From positions 59,233 to 123,232 of the forward strand of contig JBBAEU010000005.1 of the NCBI GenBank assembly GCA_041655765.1: DNA of 64,000 nucleotides, written 5' to 3'. Every line of letters begins with the position of its first letter. Within the stretch, counting starts at the first letter, position 1. The notes beneath the pieces were generated by a model. It searched no databases. It was not told the DNA's origin and was given only the letters and a program-made list of their open reading frames with translations. The position numbers and the translations under genes were made by a program. Shown piece by piece: positions 1-8,839 of this stretch. Origin of the DNA: Brumimicrobium sp041655765 (GTDB lineage: Bacteria; Bacteroidota; Bacteroidia; Flavobacteriales_D; Crocinitomicaceae).

Positions 1-2074
1 CAAAAACTGGATCAGATGTAGTAGTGGAAATCGTTTGTGTTGACTCTCCTGTACTCCATGAATATGAATCATATCCACTTCCTGCATCCAATAAAGCGCT
101 ACCTCCAGTACAATATTGAAATGTGCCTGTGATGACAGGTTCCGGGACAGAATAAACTTGTACACTTTCTATTACCGATACTGGACAAGTACCGCCCCCA
201 TTTAGTGTGTAAGTAACAGAATAGGTATTACCTCCATTACCACCTGAAATCATACCTGTTGTTGGGTTAATTGTTGCACCATCACTTGGGGCAGGATTAA
301 AGCTAAAAACTCCTCCAGCTGGTGTGACATTTGTTGCAGCAACAGCTGCTCCTTCACAAAAGTTATCGAGTGTAAACGACGGATTAACTGAACTTGGATC
401 AGAGATTGTCACAAATTCTGTTGTTGTGCAAGGAGTTGAAGTGCCTGTTGTTACAATTGACAAATTATTGATTGCTACAGAAGGATCTGTTCCAACACCA
501 TCATCATTGTTATCCCATTGAATTGCAATTTGCAAATTAGGATTATTATCGCAACTTGCAGGTAACAAATGAGAATAAACTGACCACAATCCTTGTCCTG
601 AAGTACAAACTCCCGAATTAAGAGCCGTTCCTAGCTGATTCCATCCACTTCCATCATTGTACCATACAGTTGCTTGATCATTTGGTATCGAGCCGTTTGC
701 GATGTAGTCAAAATTTAATGTCAATCCACTATATCCAGTTGTGTTGATTACGGGAGATTCAGCCCGTCGATGTGTTTCAGGGCAATAGAGTAGGCCACAC
801 AAACCACCTGCATCATAAGCTGCTCCACCATTTGGGAAGAAAGCACTTGTAATATGTAAGGTTGCATCCCCATTTCCTGCTACCCCGCAACCACCAGGTG
901 GAACACCACCTTCATTGTCGTTTATCACAAAATAGTTTGGGTCTGAACCTTCACCACCTAGGGAAACATTCAAATTCCATCCCGTTCCTCCAGTTTCAAA
1001 ATCTTCTGAAAAAATAGTGATTGTACCACTTCCACCATTATCAGTTATCTCTACAGAGTAATCACCAGAACAGAGGTTGGTAATTGAAGAAGTATTTGTG
1101 CCGACGGGGTTTCCACCTGAGTCAAACCAAGCATAGGAGAAGTTACCACTTCCACCAGAGACAAAGGCTGATATCTCTCCATCACAATCACCAGAGCAAC
1201 TTGGATTTTCTGAAAGAATGGTATCAACAGAAAAACCCATAATTGGGTCAAGTGTAAAACTCATTGACGTATCACACATTGGAAAAGCCGAATTGGTAAC
1301 CAACACGTCGTAGGTTCCCGCTGATAATCCTGTTGCAATAGAATCTGTTTGTGAGAGTGGGTCGTTCCAAAGATATGAGAAATGATCACCACAGTCAGGC
1401 GTAGCAACCACATATCCAGAATTATTAACACAAGGGTCAGAATACCCTCCATTTATTGAAAAATCAAATGGAGGACAGGTAAAAGTAGTACCCGAATCAG
1501 TCGAACATTCACTTGTGCCACAATTTAGCACTGGACAAATTGTAATCGGTCCACAAGCTGCTGATTGATTAAGATTTATACATACTGTTATTATGTCGCC
1601 AGGTGCGTAACAACCACCTATTTGCATATTAGATGTTATCTGATTACAATCATTATCGAATGTTGCCACACTTGAAACAACGGAGTTAGTAATATTTGCA
1701 CCATTACACCCTCCAGGAGTGTTACCTTGATTTGTTCCACTTGTATTACATCCACTAATAGCAAATGAAACCCGTACTGCATCAGAAACAGGTGGAACGA
1801 CATATTCAAAGCAAACAGTTGTTGGGTAAGGTTCATCAATTGTATAACACCAACCATTACTGCTTGCTGTAGCATAATTTACAGGCCAACTTGGAGAGTC
1901 GAAAAACGAACCGATCGTATTAGCACAATTAAATGTTGAACTTCCTCCACAATCTGAGGGGCAAGTTGCCGCGGTTTCTCCTGGATCACAATTTCCATCT
2001 CCACAGCACTGAGAAAATAAGTCATTAGAAAAAAACATAAAAGTAACAAGCAGTAGCAATACATGTAATTTCAT
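1..2074 (-). CDS. Secreted Cys-rich surface protein, C-terminal part outside window
   Basis: An uninterrupted frame of 691 codons runs from an ATG at 2074 off the left edge of the window, so only the N-terminal part is seen. Residues 1-22 form a signal peptide ending near FSQC. A Cys/Asp-rich segment follows (GDGNCDPGE...CPSDC), resembling short calcium-binding loops of Bacteroidota adhesins. The rest is Gly/Ser/Thr/Asn-rich beta-sandwich-like sequence with regularly spaced cysteines and SprB/PKD-like stretches (for example YSWSTGESTQTI near the edge). This composition is typical of T9SS-exported adhesins, whose sorting domain would lie beyond position 1. No catalytic motif is visible. It is probably a single-gene unit with an A-rich leader and no clear ribosome binding site, which is normal for the phylum. 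Export and surface location are inferred; ligand and function are unknown. Confidence 0.8.
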   Translation of the reverse strand, partial: MKLHVLLLLVTFMFFSNDLFSQCCGDGNCDPGETAATCPSDCGGSSTFNCANTIGSFFDSPSWPVNYATASSNGWCYTIDEPYPTTVCFEYVVPPVSDAVRVSFAISGCNTSGTNQGNTPGGCNGANITNSVVSSVATFDNDCNQITSNMQIGGCYAPGDIITVCINLNQSAACGPITICPVLNCGTSECSTDSGTTFTCPPFDFSINGGYSDPCVNNSGYVVATPDCGDHFSYLWNDPLSQTDSIATGLSAGTYDVLVTNSAFPMCDTSMSFTLDPIMGFSVDTILSENPSCSGDCDGEISAFVSGGSGNFSYAWFDSGGNPVGTNTSSITNLCSGDYSVEITDNGGSGTITIFSEDFETGGTGWNLNVSLGGEGSDPNYFVINDNEGGVPPGGCGVAGNGDATLHITSAFFPNGGAAYDAGGLCGLLYCPETHRRAESPVINTTGYSGLTLNFDYIANGSIPNDQATVWYNDGSGWNQLGTALNSGVCTSGQGLWSVYSHLLPASCDNNPNLQIAIQWDNNDDGVGTDPSVAINNLSIVTTGTSTPCTTTEFVTISDPSSVNPSFTLDNFCEGAAVAATNVTPAGGVFSFNPAPSDGATINPTTGMISGGNGGNTYSVTYTLNGGGTCPVSVIESVQVYSVPEPVITGTFQYCTGGSALLDAGSGYDSYSWSTGESTQTISTTTSDPVF

Positions 2075-2284
2075 AATAAGTAGTTTTTAAAACTAAAGTA
2101 AACTTACTAAAAAAAATAGATAAAAAAAAGAAATTAAAGAAAATAAACAGCTTAATTCACTCATTTACAAACTTAAACGCAATGAAAGTCTTGATTTTAT
2201 TTTTGTCGGCTATTAAAAATCCATTTGCATATTTGACTGTTCATTAACTTTTTTGATTTGGTTTAGGATGAGAAGATTTTTTAT

Positions 2285-2746
2285 CTAAATACCTAACATT
2301 TCAGTATAACTAGGTATTTCCTTTCTATAATTTATCTCCCCTGTACTTTGATTGACATTTGCAACAATTGTGTGGATTCCGTTTGTCATGATTAGCCATT
2401 CTACCATCAATTTGTGGTTGTATTGTGCAATTTGATGAAAAACATTTTCTGTTAGTTTTATTTCAGGGGCTTTGCATTCTACAACTCCAATTGGTTTGCC
2501 ATTACTTCCAAAAACTACACCATCGCAACGACGGGTCAATTGATTTACCTCAATTTTATACTCGGATGCGATCAGAGGAAGTGGAACTGATTTGTGTTCA
2601 ACCAAAAAATGTAAGACATGTTGCCGTACCCACTCTTCTGGAGTTAACAGAAGAATTTTTTTTCTAAAATCACACCACACATACACCTGCTCATTCTTTC
2701 GAGTAAGTTTCAGCTTTGTTTTAGGAAAATAAAGTGGTGTTAACAT
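2285..2746 (-). CDS. HsdR N-terminal-like (PD-(D/E)XK) domain protein
   Basis: This 153-residue protein resembles the stand-alone type I restriction enzyme R N-terminal domain (HSDR_N_2 type) that is common as a single gene in Bacteroidota. The visible nuclease-fold signature is Asp75 (RRCDGVVF) followed by Glu90-Cys-Lys92 (GVVECKAP), which fits D...ExK. A helical segment (EEWVRQHVLHFLVEH) precedes it, as in the family. There is no helicase, specificity or methylase gene nearby, so it is not part of a complete restriction system here. Its biological role in these bacteria is not established. Catalytic activity is plausible because the motif is intact, but this is inference. Confidence 0.75.
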   Translation of the reverse strand: MLTPLYFPKTKLKLTRKNEQVYVWCDFRKKILLLTPEEWVRQHVLHFLVEHKSVPLPLIASEYKIEVNQLTRRCDGVVFGSNGKPIGVVECKAPEIKLTENVFHQIAQYNHKLMVEWLIMTNGIHTIVANVNQSTGEINYRKEIPSYTEMLGI

Positions 2747-2793
2747 GAATGTTTTTCAGGTAAAAATAAGAAATTATTCTGTTTAAATAGGAT

Positions 2794-2834
2794 AAAAAAA
2801 GAGTGTTTAAATAATTTTGAACACTCTTTTTTTA
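2794..2834 (-). terminator. Rho-independent terminator after the AhpD-like gene
   Basis: An inverted repeat with arms GAGTGTT and AACACTC is flanked by A and T runs on both sides. It lies just past the stop of the minus-strand gene that ends at 2856. The symmetrical A/T tracts would let it work in either direction. Confidence 0.75.
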
Positions 2835-2855
2835 TATTATAAACTAATTTAAAAA

Positions 2856-3551
2856 TTACAAATTATGCTCATCCATATATTTCTCTATTTCGTCAAAAGC
2901 AATTATTGAATATGAGTACGCTGCTCCTGCCCTCATTTCAGCTGCTACCCAAATGGCTTCCATCATTTCTTCATTGGTAGCTCCGTTTATGTTGGCCATT
3001 TTTGTATGATCTTCAATACAAGTAGAGCATTGTGTTATGTGAGAAATAGCCAAAGCAATCAACCGTTTTGTTTTTTCATCTAAAGCACCAGCTTCAAACA
3101 CACTATTACTAAAGTCTTTCCAAGTATCAACAATATCAGGAGCTAATTTCGCCTTTTTCTCCGCCATTTCATGACTATTATCTACATAATCCACACGGTC
3201 TTCCTCTACTTTGCTTTCATTAATTTCCATTTGATGAACAGCAATTGACGCTTGTTGATATCCTCCATTTGCACGACCTTGGGCGGCGATCCAAATTGCT
3301 TCAAAAATCTCTTCTCTTGTTGCACCTTTACGAATTGCATGTGGAACGTGTGCCCGAATACAATACGGACATTGTGTTACATGACCAACCGCAATTGCTA
3401 TGATGTGCTTTGTCTTTGAGTCTAATGCATTCGACTTAAAAACTGCACGACTAAATTTTCGCCATGTGTCAATTTGATTTGGAGCTAACTCAGCTCTTCT
3501 TTTAGCTCCTTCAGCAGTTGCCTCTGGAAACATATTTCTTTCTGTACCCAT
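2856..3551 (-). CDS. Tandem carboxymuconolactone decarboxylase / AhpD-like protein
   Basis: The 231 residues contain two copies of the AhpD/CMD all-helical domain, residues ~15-108 and ~130-225. Each carries the peroxidatic motif CxxCxxxH: Cys61-Cys64-His68 (CPYCIRAH) and Cys175-Cys178-His182 (CSTCIEDH). Both copies also share an AxxAPxxxDTW-F start and the GATxEExxEAIWxAA helix, so the gene is an internal duplication. Proteins of this family reduce peroxides or act as thiol-disulfide adaptors in the cytoplasm. No signal peptide is seen. The start is the ATG before GTERNMF. It stands alone between short intergenic regions with its own terminator. Antioxidant function is inferred from the intact redox motifs; the substrate is unknown. 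Confidence 0.85.
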   Translation of the reverse strand: MGTERNMFPEATAEGAKRRAELAPNQIDTWRKFSRAVFKSNALDSKTKHIIAIAVGHVTQCPYCIRAHVPHAIRKGATREEIFEAIWIAAQGRANGGYQQASIAVHQMEINESKVEEDRVDYVDNSHEMAEKKAKLAPDIVDTWKDFSNSVFEAGALDEKTKRLIALAISHITQCSTCIEDHTKMANINGATNEEMMEAIWVAAEMRAGAAYSYSIIAFDEIEKYMDEHNL

Positions 3552-3743
3552 ATTATTCTATTTCTATTGTTAAGAGCAATCTTTTAACGTAAAATTACAA
3601 ATAATCTTAAATAAGAGACAATCTTATCTTTATTAAGCTAAAAACGCAGATTCTAAACCAAGTAATATGGAAGAATTTTTATAATAAAACGAATGCCGAA
3701 ATCGCTTACAGTACGATAAACCAATTATAGATATTGTTTTTTA

Positions 3744-4241
3744 CTATTCGAAATACTCGTGGAAAGTTGCGAATGATTGATTAATCTTATCAACCACCGC
3801 AGTTGCTTCTTCAACTGACCCTGCATTCCCCAAATTTCCCAAAAGATCAATGTGTGGTTCCAACCATACATGCAGTTGATCGTGACTTTCCCCTTTCATT
3901 GTACAACTTCTGATTAGATTAGCATTTTCTTCTTTTAAATCAGCTGCTAATTGAGCATAATCAGTTGAGCCTTCTTCCATATATGTCGCTAATACTTCTT
4001 CCGCTGCAATTACATGAGGAGTCATTTCTTTATTTATCTCCCATTTTTGACCATTATTAAGAGATAATATTCTTTCTTTTACCTCTACTTCATGATGATC
4101 TCCATGATCATGGTCTTCATCATTAGTTACTTCAGCCACCTCTTCAGCGACTGCTTTCGATGTTCCATTATTACATCCATATAACACAAAGCCCAACGCT
4201 AAAGCAAATATTAAAAATGTTTTCTTCATTTTCCTTTTCAA
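3744..4241 (-). CDS. Lipoprotein with His/Asp-rich metal-binding-like stretch
   Basis: A lipoprotein of 165 residues. A basic N-terminus and hydrophobic core end in a lipobox with Cys23 (LYGC). Residues ~40-52 are rich in His, Asp and Glu (DEDHDHGDHHEVEV), a composition often seen in Zn, Cu or Ni-binding tethers. The remainder is helical and acidic, with one Cys in the RSCTMKGESHDQLHVWLEPH segment. I do not recognise a named family. It is probably anchored in a membrane facing the periplasm or outside, and metal binding is inference. It is an isolated gene between the AhpD-like gene and the zinc metalloprotein. Confidence 0.7.
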   Translation of the reverse strand: MKRKMKKTFLIFALALGFVLYGCNNGTSKAVAEEVAEVTNDEDHDHGDHHEVEVKERILSLNNGQKWEINKEMTPHVIAAEEVLATYMEEGSTDYAQLAADLKEENANLIRSCTMKGESHDQLHVWLEPHIDLLGNLGNAGSVEEATAVVDKINQSFATFHEYFE

Positions 4242-4420
4242 TTTAAGTTAATAACTGGGATAAAACTACAATAATTATAAGAATCTTCAAAGCAAATTAT
4301 CATTTTAGTTTGGTTAAAAAATTAAAACTAAAAATAAAGATTATTGGTAATTATTTCACAAGTAATAAACCCGATAGACAGATTGATGTTATCGTTATAA
4401 TTCCCTTGTTTAGCAACGTG

Positions 4421-5278
4421 TTAGTCCACAATTTCAGAAAAAGTATCGCCTTGCAGTACATCTCCAGATTCATAACCTCTTTTAAACCATTTCATTCTTT
4501 GTGCGGACGTTCCGTGCGTGAATGAATCTGGAACAACATGACCTTGCAGTCGTTTTTGAATAGCATCATCTCCAACTGCTCGTGCTGCATCAAGTGCAAT
4601 TTCAATATCTCCTGATTCGATATATTGTTTTACATAATGTGCCCAAACTCCTGCATAATAGTCGGCTTGTAATTCTAATGCAACCGAAAGTTTATTGGCA
4701 TCTATTTGGTTTGATTGACGCTGTAATTGTGAAACTTTAGCATTGGTACCTAATAGCGTTTGCACATGATGACCTACTTCGTGTGCAATCACATAAGCAA
4801 CAGCCATATCGCCTCCTTTCGCTCCAAATTTTGTCCGTAATTCATCAAAAAAATCCAAGTCCATATAAACTTTATAATCACTAGGGCAATAAAACGGTCC
4901 GACTGAAGAAGTTGCTCCACCACACGCTGTATTCACATTTCCAGTAAATAAAACCATTTTGGGTTCTTTATATTCGCCCAAATTATTTTCCCGAAAGATT
5001 TTGTGCCAAGCATCTTCTGTATCAGCAAAAATAGTGGACACCATTTCGCCTGTTTCAATTTCTTTTGCCGTTAACTCCCTTCCCTTAGAATGAACAATTT
5101 CTTGATTTACAAACTGCTCAACGAATGGTGCCAAGGCTTGCCCCGTTTCCCCTCCGAAAACGGTCATTAAAAAAACGATAATCCCAACAAGTCCTCCACC
5201 TGCAACTACTTTTCCTTTTGTACTTATTCCTCTTCTGTCTTCGACATTTGAACTCTGTCTTCTACCTTTCCACTTCAT
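4421..5278 (-). CDS. ypfJ: YpfJ-type neutral zinc metallopeptidase family protein
   Basis: The 285 residues match the YpfJ / putative neutral zinc metallopeptidase family in length and pattern. There is a basic N-terminal cytoplasmic segment, one transmembrane helix at ~24-42, then an extracytoplasmic domain with the zinc motif HEVGH at 166-170 followed by a further His. Family hallmarks are also present: NTACGGATSSVGPFYCPSD, LxLELQADYYAGVWAH (third zinc ligand region) and FTHGTSAQR near the C-terminus. Protease activity is assumed from the motif and has not been widely demonstrated for this family. It is a single minus-strand gene. Confidence 0.88.
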   Translation of the reverse strand: MKWKGRRQSSNVEDRRGISTKGKVVAGGGLVGIIVFLMTVFGGETGQALAPFVEQFVNQEIVHSKGRELTAKEIETGEMVSTIFADTEDAWHKIFRENNLGEYKEPKMVLFTGNVNTACGGATSSVGPFYCPSDYKVYMDLDFFDELRTKFGAKGGDMAVAYVIAHEVGHHVQTLLGTNAKVSQLQRQSNQIDANKLSVALELQADYYAGVWAHYVKQYIESGDIEIALDAARAVGDDAIQKRLQGHVVPDSFTHGTSAQRMKWFKRGYESGDVLQGDTFSEIVD

Positions 5279-5424
5279 AGATATTCAAGATTAATTTTAT
5301 TCGAATTTATAAAAAGCATCCGAATTTATATATAATTTAATTTAGAAATAGAAAAAGGCACATTTTTCTCTACGTTAAAGCGTAACATAAAATTTAAACA
5401 TAAATTATTTCTTATTTTTTCGTT

Positions 5425-5432
5425 TACCTTTG
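5425..5432 (+). promoter_or_regulatory. Bacteroidota -7 element for the amidohydrolase gene
   Basis: TACCTTTG fits TAnnTTTG and lies 19 bases before the ATG at 5452. No good -33 TTTG is seen at the expected distance, so this is a partial promoter match. Confidence 0.5.
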
Positions 5433-5451
5433 TAACTTATAATTCAGAATT

Positions 5452-7080
5452 ATGAAATTAATTTTTATAATATTCGGACTATTTTTTTTTACTTCCTGCT
5501 ACAAGGGCGTAAAAGTAGATATGATTGTACATAATGCAAAAGTGCATATTATGAACGATAATTTAGATATGGCAGAAGCATTTGCTGTTTTAGATGGTAA
5601 AATTGTTGAGGTTGGTCCAGAAAGACAAATTATGAATAAATATCGAGCTGATATTGTCATCAATGCAAAGTTAAGGGACGTTTTTCCAGGATTTCATGAT
5701 GCTCATGGACATATTATGAGTTACGCAAGACAAAAATTAAACGCCGATTTAAGAAATTCTCGATCATATTATGAAATGATTTCACTACTTGAAAAGCATC
5801 AATCTAAAACCCAGCAAGAAGTCATTATTGGTAGAGGTTGGGATCAAAGCTTGTGGGGAGAAAAAATATTACCGAACGACAGTCTTTTAAACGTTGCATT
5901 TCCCAATACGCCTGTTGCATTAACCCGAATTGATGGTCATGCCATGCTCATTAACAAAGCAATGCGAGATTTTGCAGGAATTTCCGATACAACAACCATT
6001 TCAGGTGGAGAGTTTGTAAAAGAAAACGGCGTTTTAACAGGGATTTTGCTCGACAATGCGTTGAATTTTATCAATAAAAAGATTCCCCAACCAAAAGAAG
6101 AAGATTTAGTTGCTGCTTTTATGGAAGTTCAAGATGAATTGCTTGCTGCGGGAATTACTTGGGTTCATGAGGCAGGCATCACCGAGTTAGAAAGAAACTT
6201 ATTGATGAAATTAGCAAAAAACGATGAATTGAAAATCAATGTATATGCAATGCTTCTCCCTTCTCCAGGAAACTTAGTGTTTGCGTATGAAAATGGATTT
6301 TATAAAAAAGGAAAATTGTCCATTAGAAGTTTTAAAATCATAGCAGACGGAGCTTTGGGCTCTTATGGAGCTTGTCTTTTGCACCCCTATTCTGACAATC
6401 CGAATACAAACGGAATGTTGATAAGGAGTCTTGAGGAAATACAAAATTTAGCCGTAACAATTAAAAAGACAGGCTATCAATTGAATACGCATTGCATTGG
6501 AGATTCTGCCAATCGGATAATGTTGCAAATGATAGACACCTTGATGCAAGATGAAATTGAACATCGCTGGAGAATTGAGCATGCACAGGTAATTTCACCA
6601 GATGATGTGGATTTGGTTTCAAAAACAGATGTTTTACCTTCAGTTCAGCCGACACATGCAACATCTGACCAAAGGTGGGCAGAAAATCGACTAGGAAGTG
6701 AACGATTAAATCATGGCGCTTATGCCTACAAAACTTTGCAAGAACAAGCGGGAATGATTTTATTTGGGACAGATTTTCCGATAGAAAGTTATGACCCGTT
6801 TGCGACCATTCATGCAGCCGTTCAGCGAAAAAACATTGAAGATAAACCAATAGGTGGGTTCATTAAAGACGAAGCTGTTTCTTTTGATAACACATTAAAA
6901 GCCATGACGGTTTGGGCTGCCTACGGTTGTTTTGAAGAAAGCAATGAAGGCACAATTGAAAGAGGAAAAAGTGCAACTTTTGTTGTTTTTGACCAACCAG
7001 TCGAAAGTAAAGCAAATTATTTACCTAATTATTCATGGGTTACTGTGATAAATGGGGAGATAATGTTTGACATGAGATGA
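5452..7080 (+). CDS. YtcJ-like amidohydrolase lipoprotein
   Basis: The 542-residue protein has a lipoprotein signal (residues 1-16, FFFTSC with Cys16) and then an amidohydrolase-fold enzyme of the YtcJ / metal-dependent amidohydrolase 3 class. Visible motifs are the HxH metal ligands His85 and His87 (FHDAHGH), ADGALGSYGA, the LNTHCIGD His region, WRIEHAQV and the late GTDFPIES with its catalytic-type Asp. Such enzymes hydrolyse amide or imide bonds in small molecules; the substrate cannot be told from the sequence. The lipobox places it at the cell envelope, unlike many cytoplasmic homologues. It precedes accA by 80 bases, but accA appears to have its own promoter region. Confidence 0.85.
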   Translation: MKLIFIIFGLFFFTSCYKGVKVDMIVHNAKVHIMNDNLDMAEAFAVLDGKIVEVGPERQIMNKYRADIVINAKLRDVFPGFHDAHGHIMSYARQKLNADLRNSRSYYEMISLLEKHQSKTQQEVIIGRGWDQSLWGEKILPNDSLLNVAFPNTPVALTRIDGHAMLINKAMRDFAGISDTTTISGGEFVKENGVLTGILLDNALNFINKKIPQPKEEDLVAAFMEVQDELLAAGITWVHEAGITELERNLLMKLAKNDELKINVYAMLLPSPGNLVFAYENGFYKKGKLSIRSFKIIADGALGSYGACLLHPYSDNPNTNGMLIRSLEEIQNLAVTIKKTGYQLNTHCIGDSANRIMLQMIDTLMQDEIEHRWRIEHAQVISPDDVDLVSKTDVLPSVQPTHATSDQRWAENRLGSERLNHGAYAYKTLQEQAGMILFGTDFPIESYDPFATIHAAVQRKNIEDKPIGGFIKDEAVSFDNTLKAMTVWAAYGCFEESNEGTIERGKSATFVVFDQPVESKANYLPNYSWVTVINGEIMFDMR

Positions 7081-7162
7081 GTATTTATGTGAAAACAGAA
7101 TAATTAAATGGGTAATATGGGATAATTTCTTATCTTTCGCCCCTCAATATTTTGGATGAATT

Positions 7163-8116
7163 ATGACAACATATTTAGATTTTGAAGAACCTCTTAGAGA
7201 ATTAGAGGATCAAATTAGCAAAGCGAAAGAAATTGGTCAAGATGCTGAATTGGATATGACCGACACGATAAAAGAGTTAGAAAAGAAGTTTGAACTAAAA
7301 ACAAAAGAAGTTTTTTCTAATTTAACTCCTTGGCAGCGAGTTCAATTGTCGAGACATCCAGACAGACCTTATACAAACGCTTATATTCAAGGAATTACTC
7401 ACGGTGAATACCAAGAGTATCACGGTGACAGAAATTTTGGAGACGACAAAGCGATGGTTGGTGGATTTGGATCAATTGATGGTCAAACAGTTATGTTTAT
7501 TGGTCAACAAAAAGGAATGAACACAAAAATGCGTCAATATCGTAATTTTGGTATGCCTAATCCTGAAGGATATAGAAAAGCACTTCGTCTGATGAAATTA
7601 GCTGAGAAATTCGACAAACCAATTATTACTTTTATCGACACTCCTGGTGCTTTCCCCGGACTAGAAGCGGAAGAAAGAGGTCAAGGAGAAGCAATTGCAA
7701 GAAACATTTACGAAATGATGAATCTTCGTGTTCCAGTGATTTGTGTTATCATTGGTGAAGGCGCATCAGGAGGTGCTTTAGGAATTGGTGTTGGCGATAA
7801 AGTCATCATGCTTGAAAATACCTGGTATTCAGTAATTTCTCCTGAATCTTGTTCTTCTATTTTATGGCGTTCTTGGGATTACAAGGAAATTGCAGCTGAA
7901 AAATTAAAGTTAACTTCCGAAGACATGAAAAGTCTAAAACTTGTTGATTTTATTATCAAAGAACCGCTAAACGGTGCGCATCGAAATCATGAAGAGATTT
8001 TTGCGACTGTCAAGCGCGAAGTTAAAAGGCAAATTACACTGCTTTCAAAATTAACCCCAGAAGAAAGGATTGAAAAAAGAATGCAGAAATATATTGATAT
8101 GGGTGTTTACAAATAA
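7163..8116 (+). CDS. accA: Acetyl-CoA carboxylase carboxyltransferase alpha subunit
   Basis: The 317 residues match AccA, which with AccD transfers the carboxyl group from biotin-BCCP to acetyl-CoA to make malonyl-CoA, the first step of fatty acid synthesis. The N-terminal coiled region (LREL...IKELEKKF) is followed by the crotonase-like carboxyltransferase core with RHPDRPYTNAYI, HGDRNFGDDKAMVGG, PIITFIDTPGAFPG, EGASGGALGIGVGD and the C-terminal PLNGAHRNHEE. Length is normal for the family. The start is the ATG at 7163, directly after a TATCTTTC element near 7132. It is followed by the cyclo-ligase gene 39 bases downstream on the same strand. Confidence 0.96.
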   Translation: MTTYLDFEEPLRELEDQISKAKEIGQDAELDMTDTIKELEKKFELKTKEVFSNLTPWQRVQLSRHPDRPYTNAYIQGITHGEYQEYHGDRNFGDDKAMVGGFGSIDGQTVMFIGQQKGMNTKMRQYRNFGMPNPEGYRKALRLMKLAEKFDKPIITFIDTPGAFPGLEAEERGQGEAIARNIYEMMNLRVPVICVIIGEGASGGALGIGVGDKVIMLENTWYSVISPESCSSILWRSWDYKEIAAEKLKLTSEDMKSLKLVDFIIKEPLNGAHRNHEEIFATVKREVKRQITLLSKLTPEERIEKRMQKYIDMGVYK

Positions 8117-8155
8117 CCAATGCTCGCTCATAATTCAAAATAATGGATTAAAATC

Positions 8156-8824
8156 ATGGCAAACTTTATAGGTAGAAATAAAAAAAAAGAACAAGAAAAG
8201 AACGCAGACCGTGTTCTTTCTTATCGCGAGCAGTTAAGAGACGAATATCGTCAGAAAAGAAGAGCCCTTGAAGTTGATGATATGATTAAAAGGTCGGTCG
8301 ATATCACAAACAATTTTCTTAAATTTTGGATGTTTCACAAAAAAATGATTCATTGTTTTTTACCGATTCATCGACTCAAGGAAATTGATACAATTCCACT
8401 AATTAAGCGATTGCAGCAAAACAATCAAATTTGCATTCCTGTTTCTAATTTTAACAGTAAAATCATGACAGCTAAGCTGTTGACAGAACACACACAATTT
8501 CAAGACAATCAATACGGAATCCCTGAACCAGTTACTGGCGAAGATGTAAGTGTCGAAGATATAGATGTTGTAATTGTTCCTCTTTTAGTTGTGGATCAAC
8601 ATGGAAATAGATTGGGATATGGAAAAGGGTTTTACGATAGATTTTTAGCGGAATGTAAGCCTGGAACTATGTTTATTGGACTTTCTATGTTTGGTATTCA
8701 TGAAGATTTAAAAGAAGTTTCACCACATGATGTCCCTCTGCATTACGTAGTAACACCAGAAGGAATTCAGAAGACGGAACATGGAAAGGAGTTGGAAAAG
8801 AGATTAAATTCTAAATCAGAGTAA
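8156..8824 (+). CDS. 5-formyltetrahydrofolate cyclo-ligase
   Basis: This 222-residue protein is of the YgfA/MTHFS family, which uses ATP to convert 5-formyl-THF to 5,10-methenyl-THF in the cytoplasm. The hallmark loop GYGKGFYDRFLAE and the preceding VIVPLLVVDQHGNRLG are intact, as is the FLPIHRLKEIDT region. The N-terminus has a Lys-rich extension of about 25 residues (KKKEQEKNAD) before the usual R-x-x-YRxxR helix. No alternative start explains this, so it appears genuine. It follows accA on the same strand and converges with phoR, whose stop lies 15 bases away. Confidence 0.9.
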   Translation: MANFIGRNKKKEQEKNADRVLSYREQLRDEYRQKRRALEVDDMIKRSVDITNNFLKFWMFHKKMIHCFLPIHRLKEIDTIPLIKRLQQNNQICIPVSNFNSKIMTAKLLTEHTQFQDNQYGIPEPVTGEDVSVEDIDVVIVPLLVVDQHGNRLGYGKGFYDRFLAECKPGTMFIGLSMFGIHEDLKEVSPHDVPLHYVVTPEGIQKTEHGKELEKRLNSKSE

Positions 8825-8839
8825 CCAAATCTTTTTTCC

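Noticed and set aside
2285..2746. Type I restriction system
   Set aside because: Only the small HsdR-N-like domain is present, with no helicase, HsdM or HsdS genes.
6461..6850. 129-codon minus-strand frame inside the amidohydrolase gene
   Set aside because: The plus strand has strong family motifs here, and the minus frame shows no recognisable pattern.
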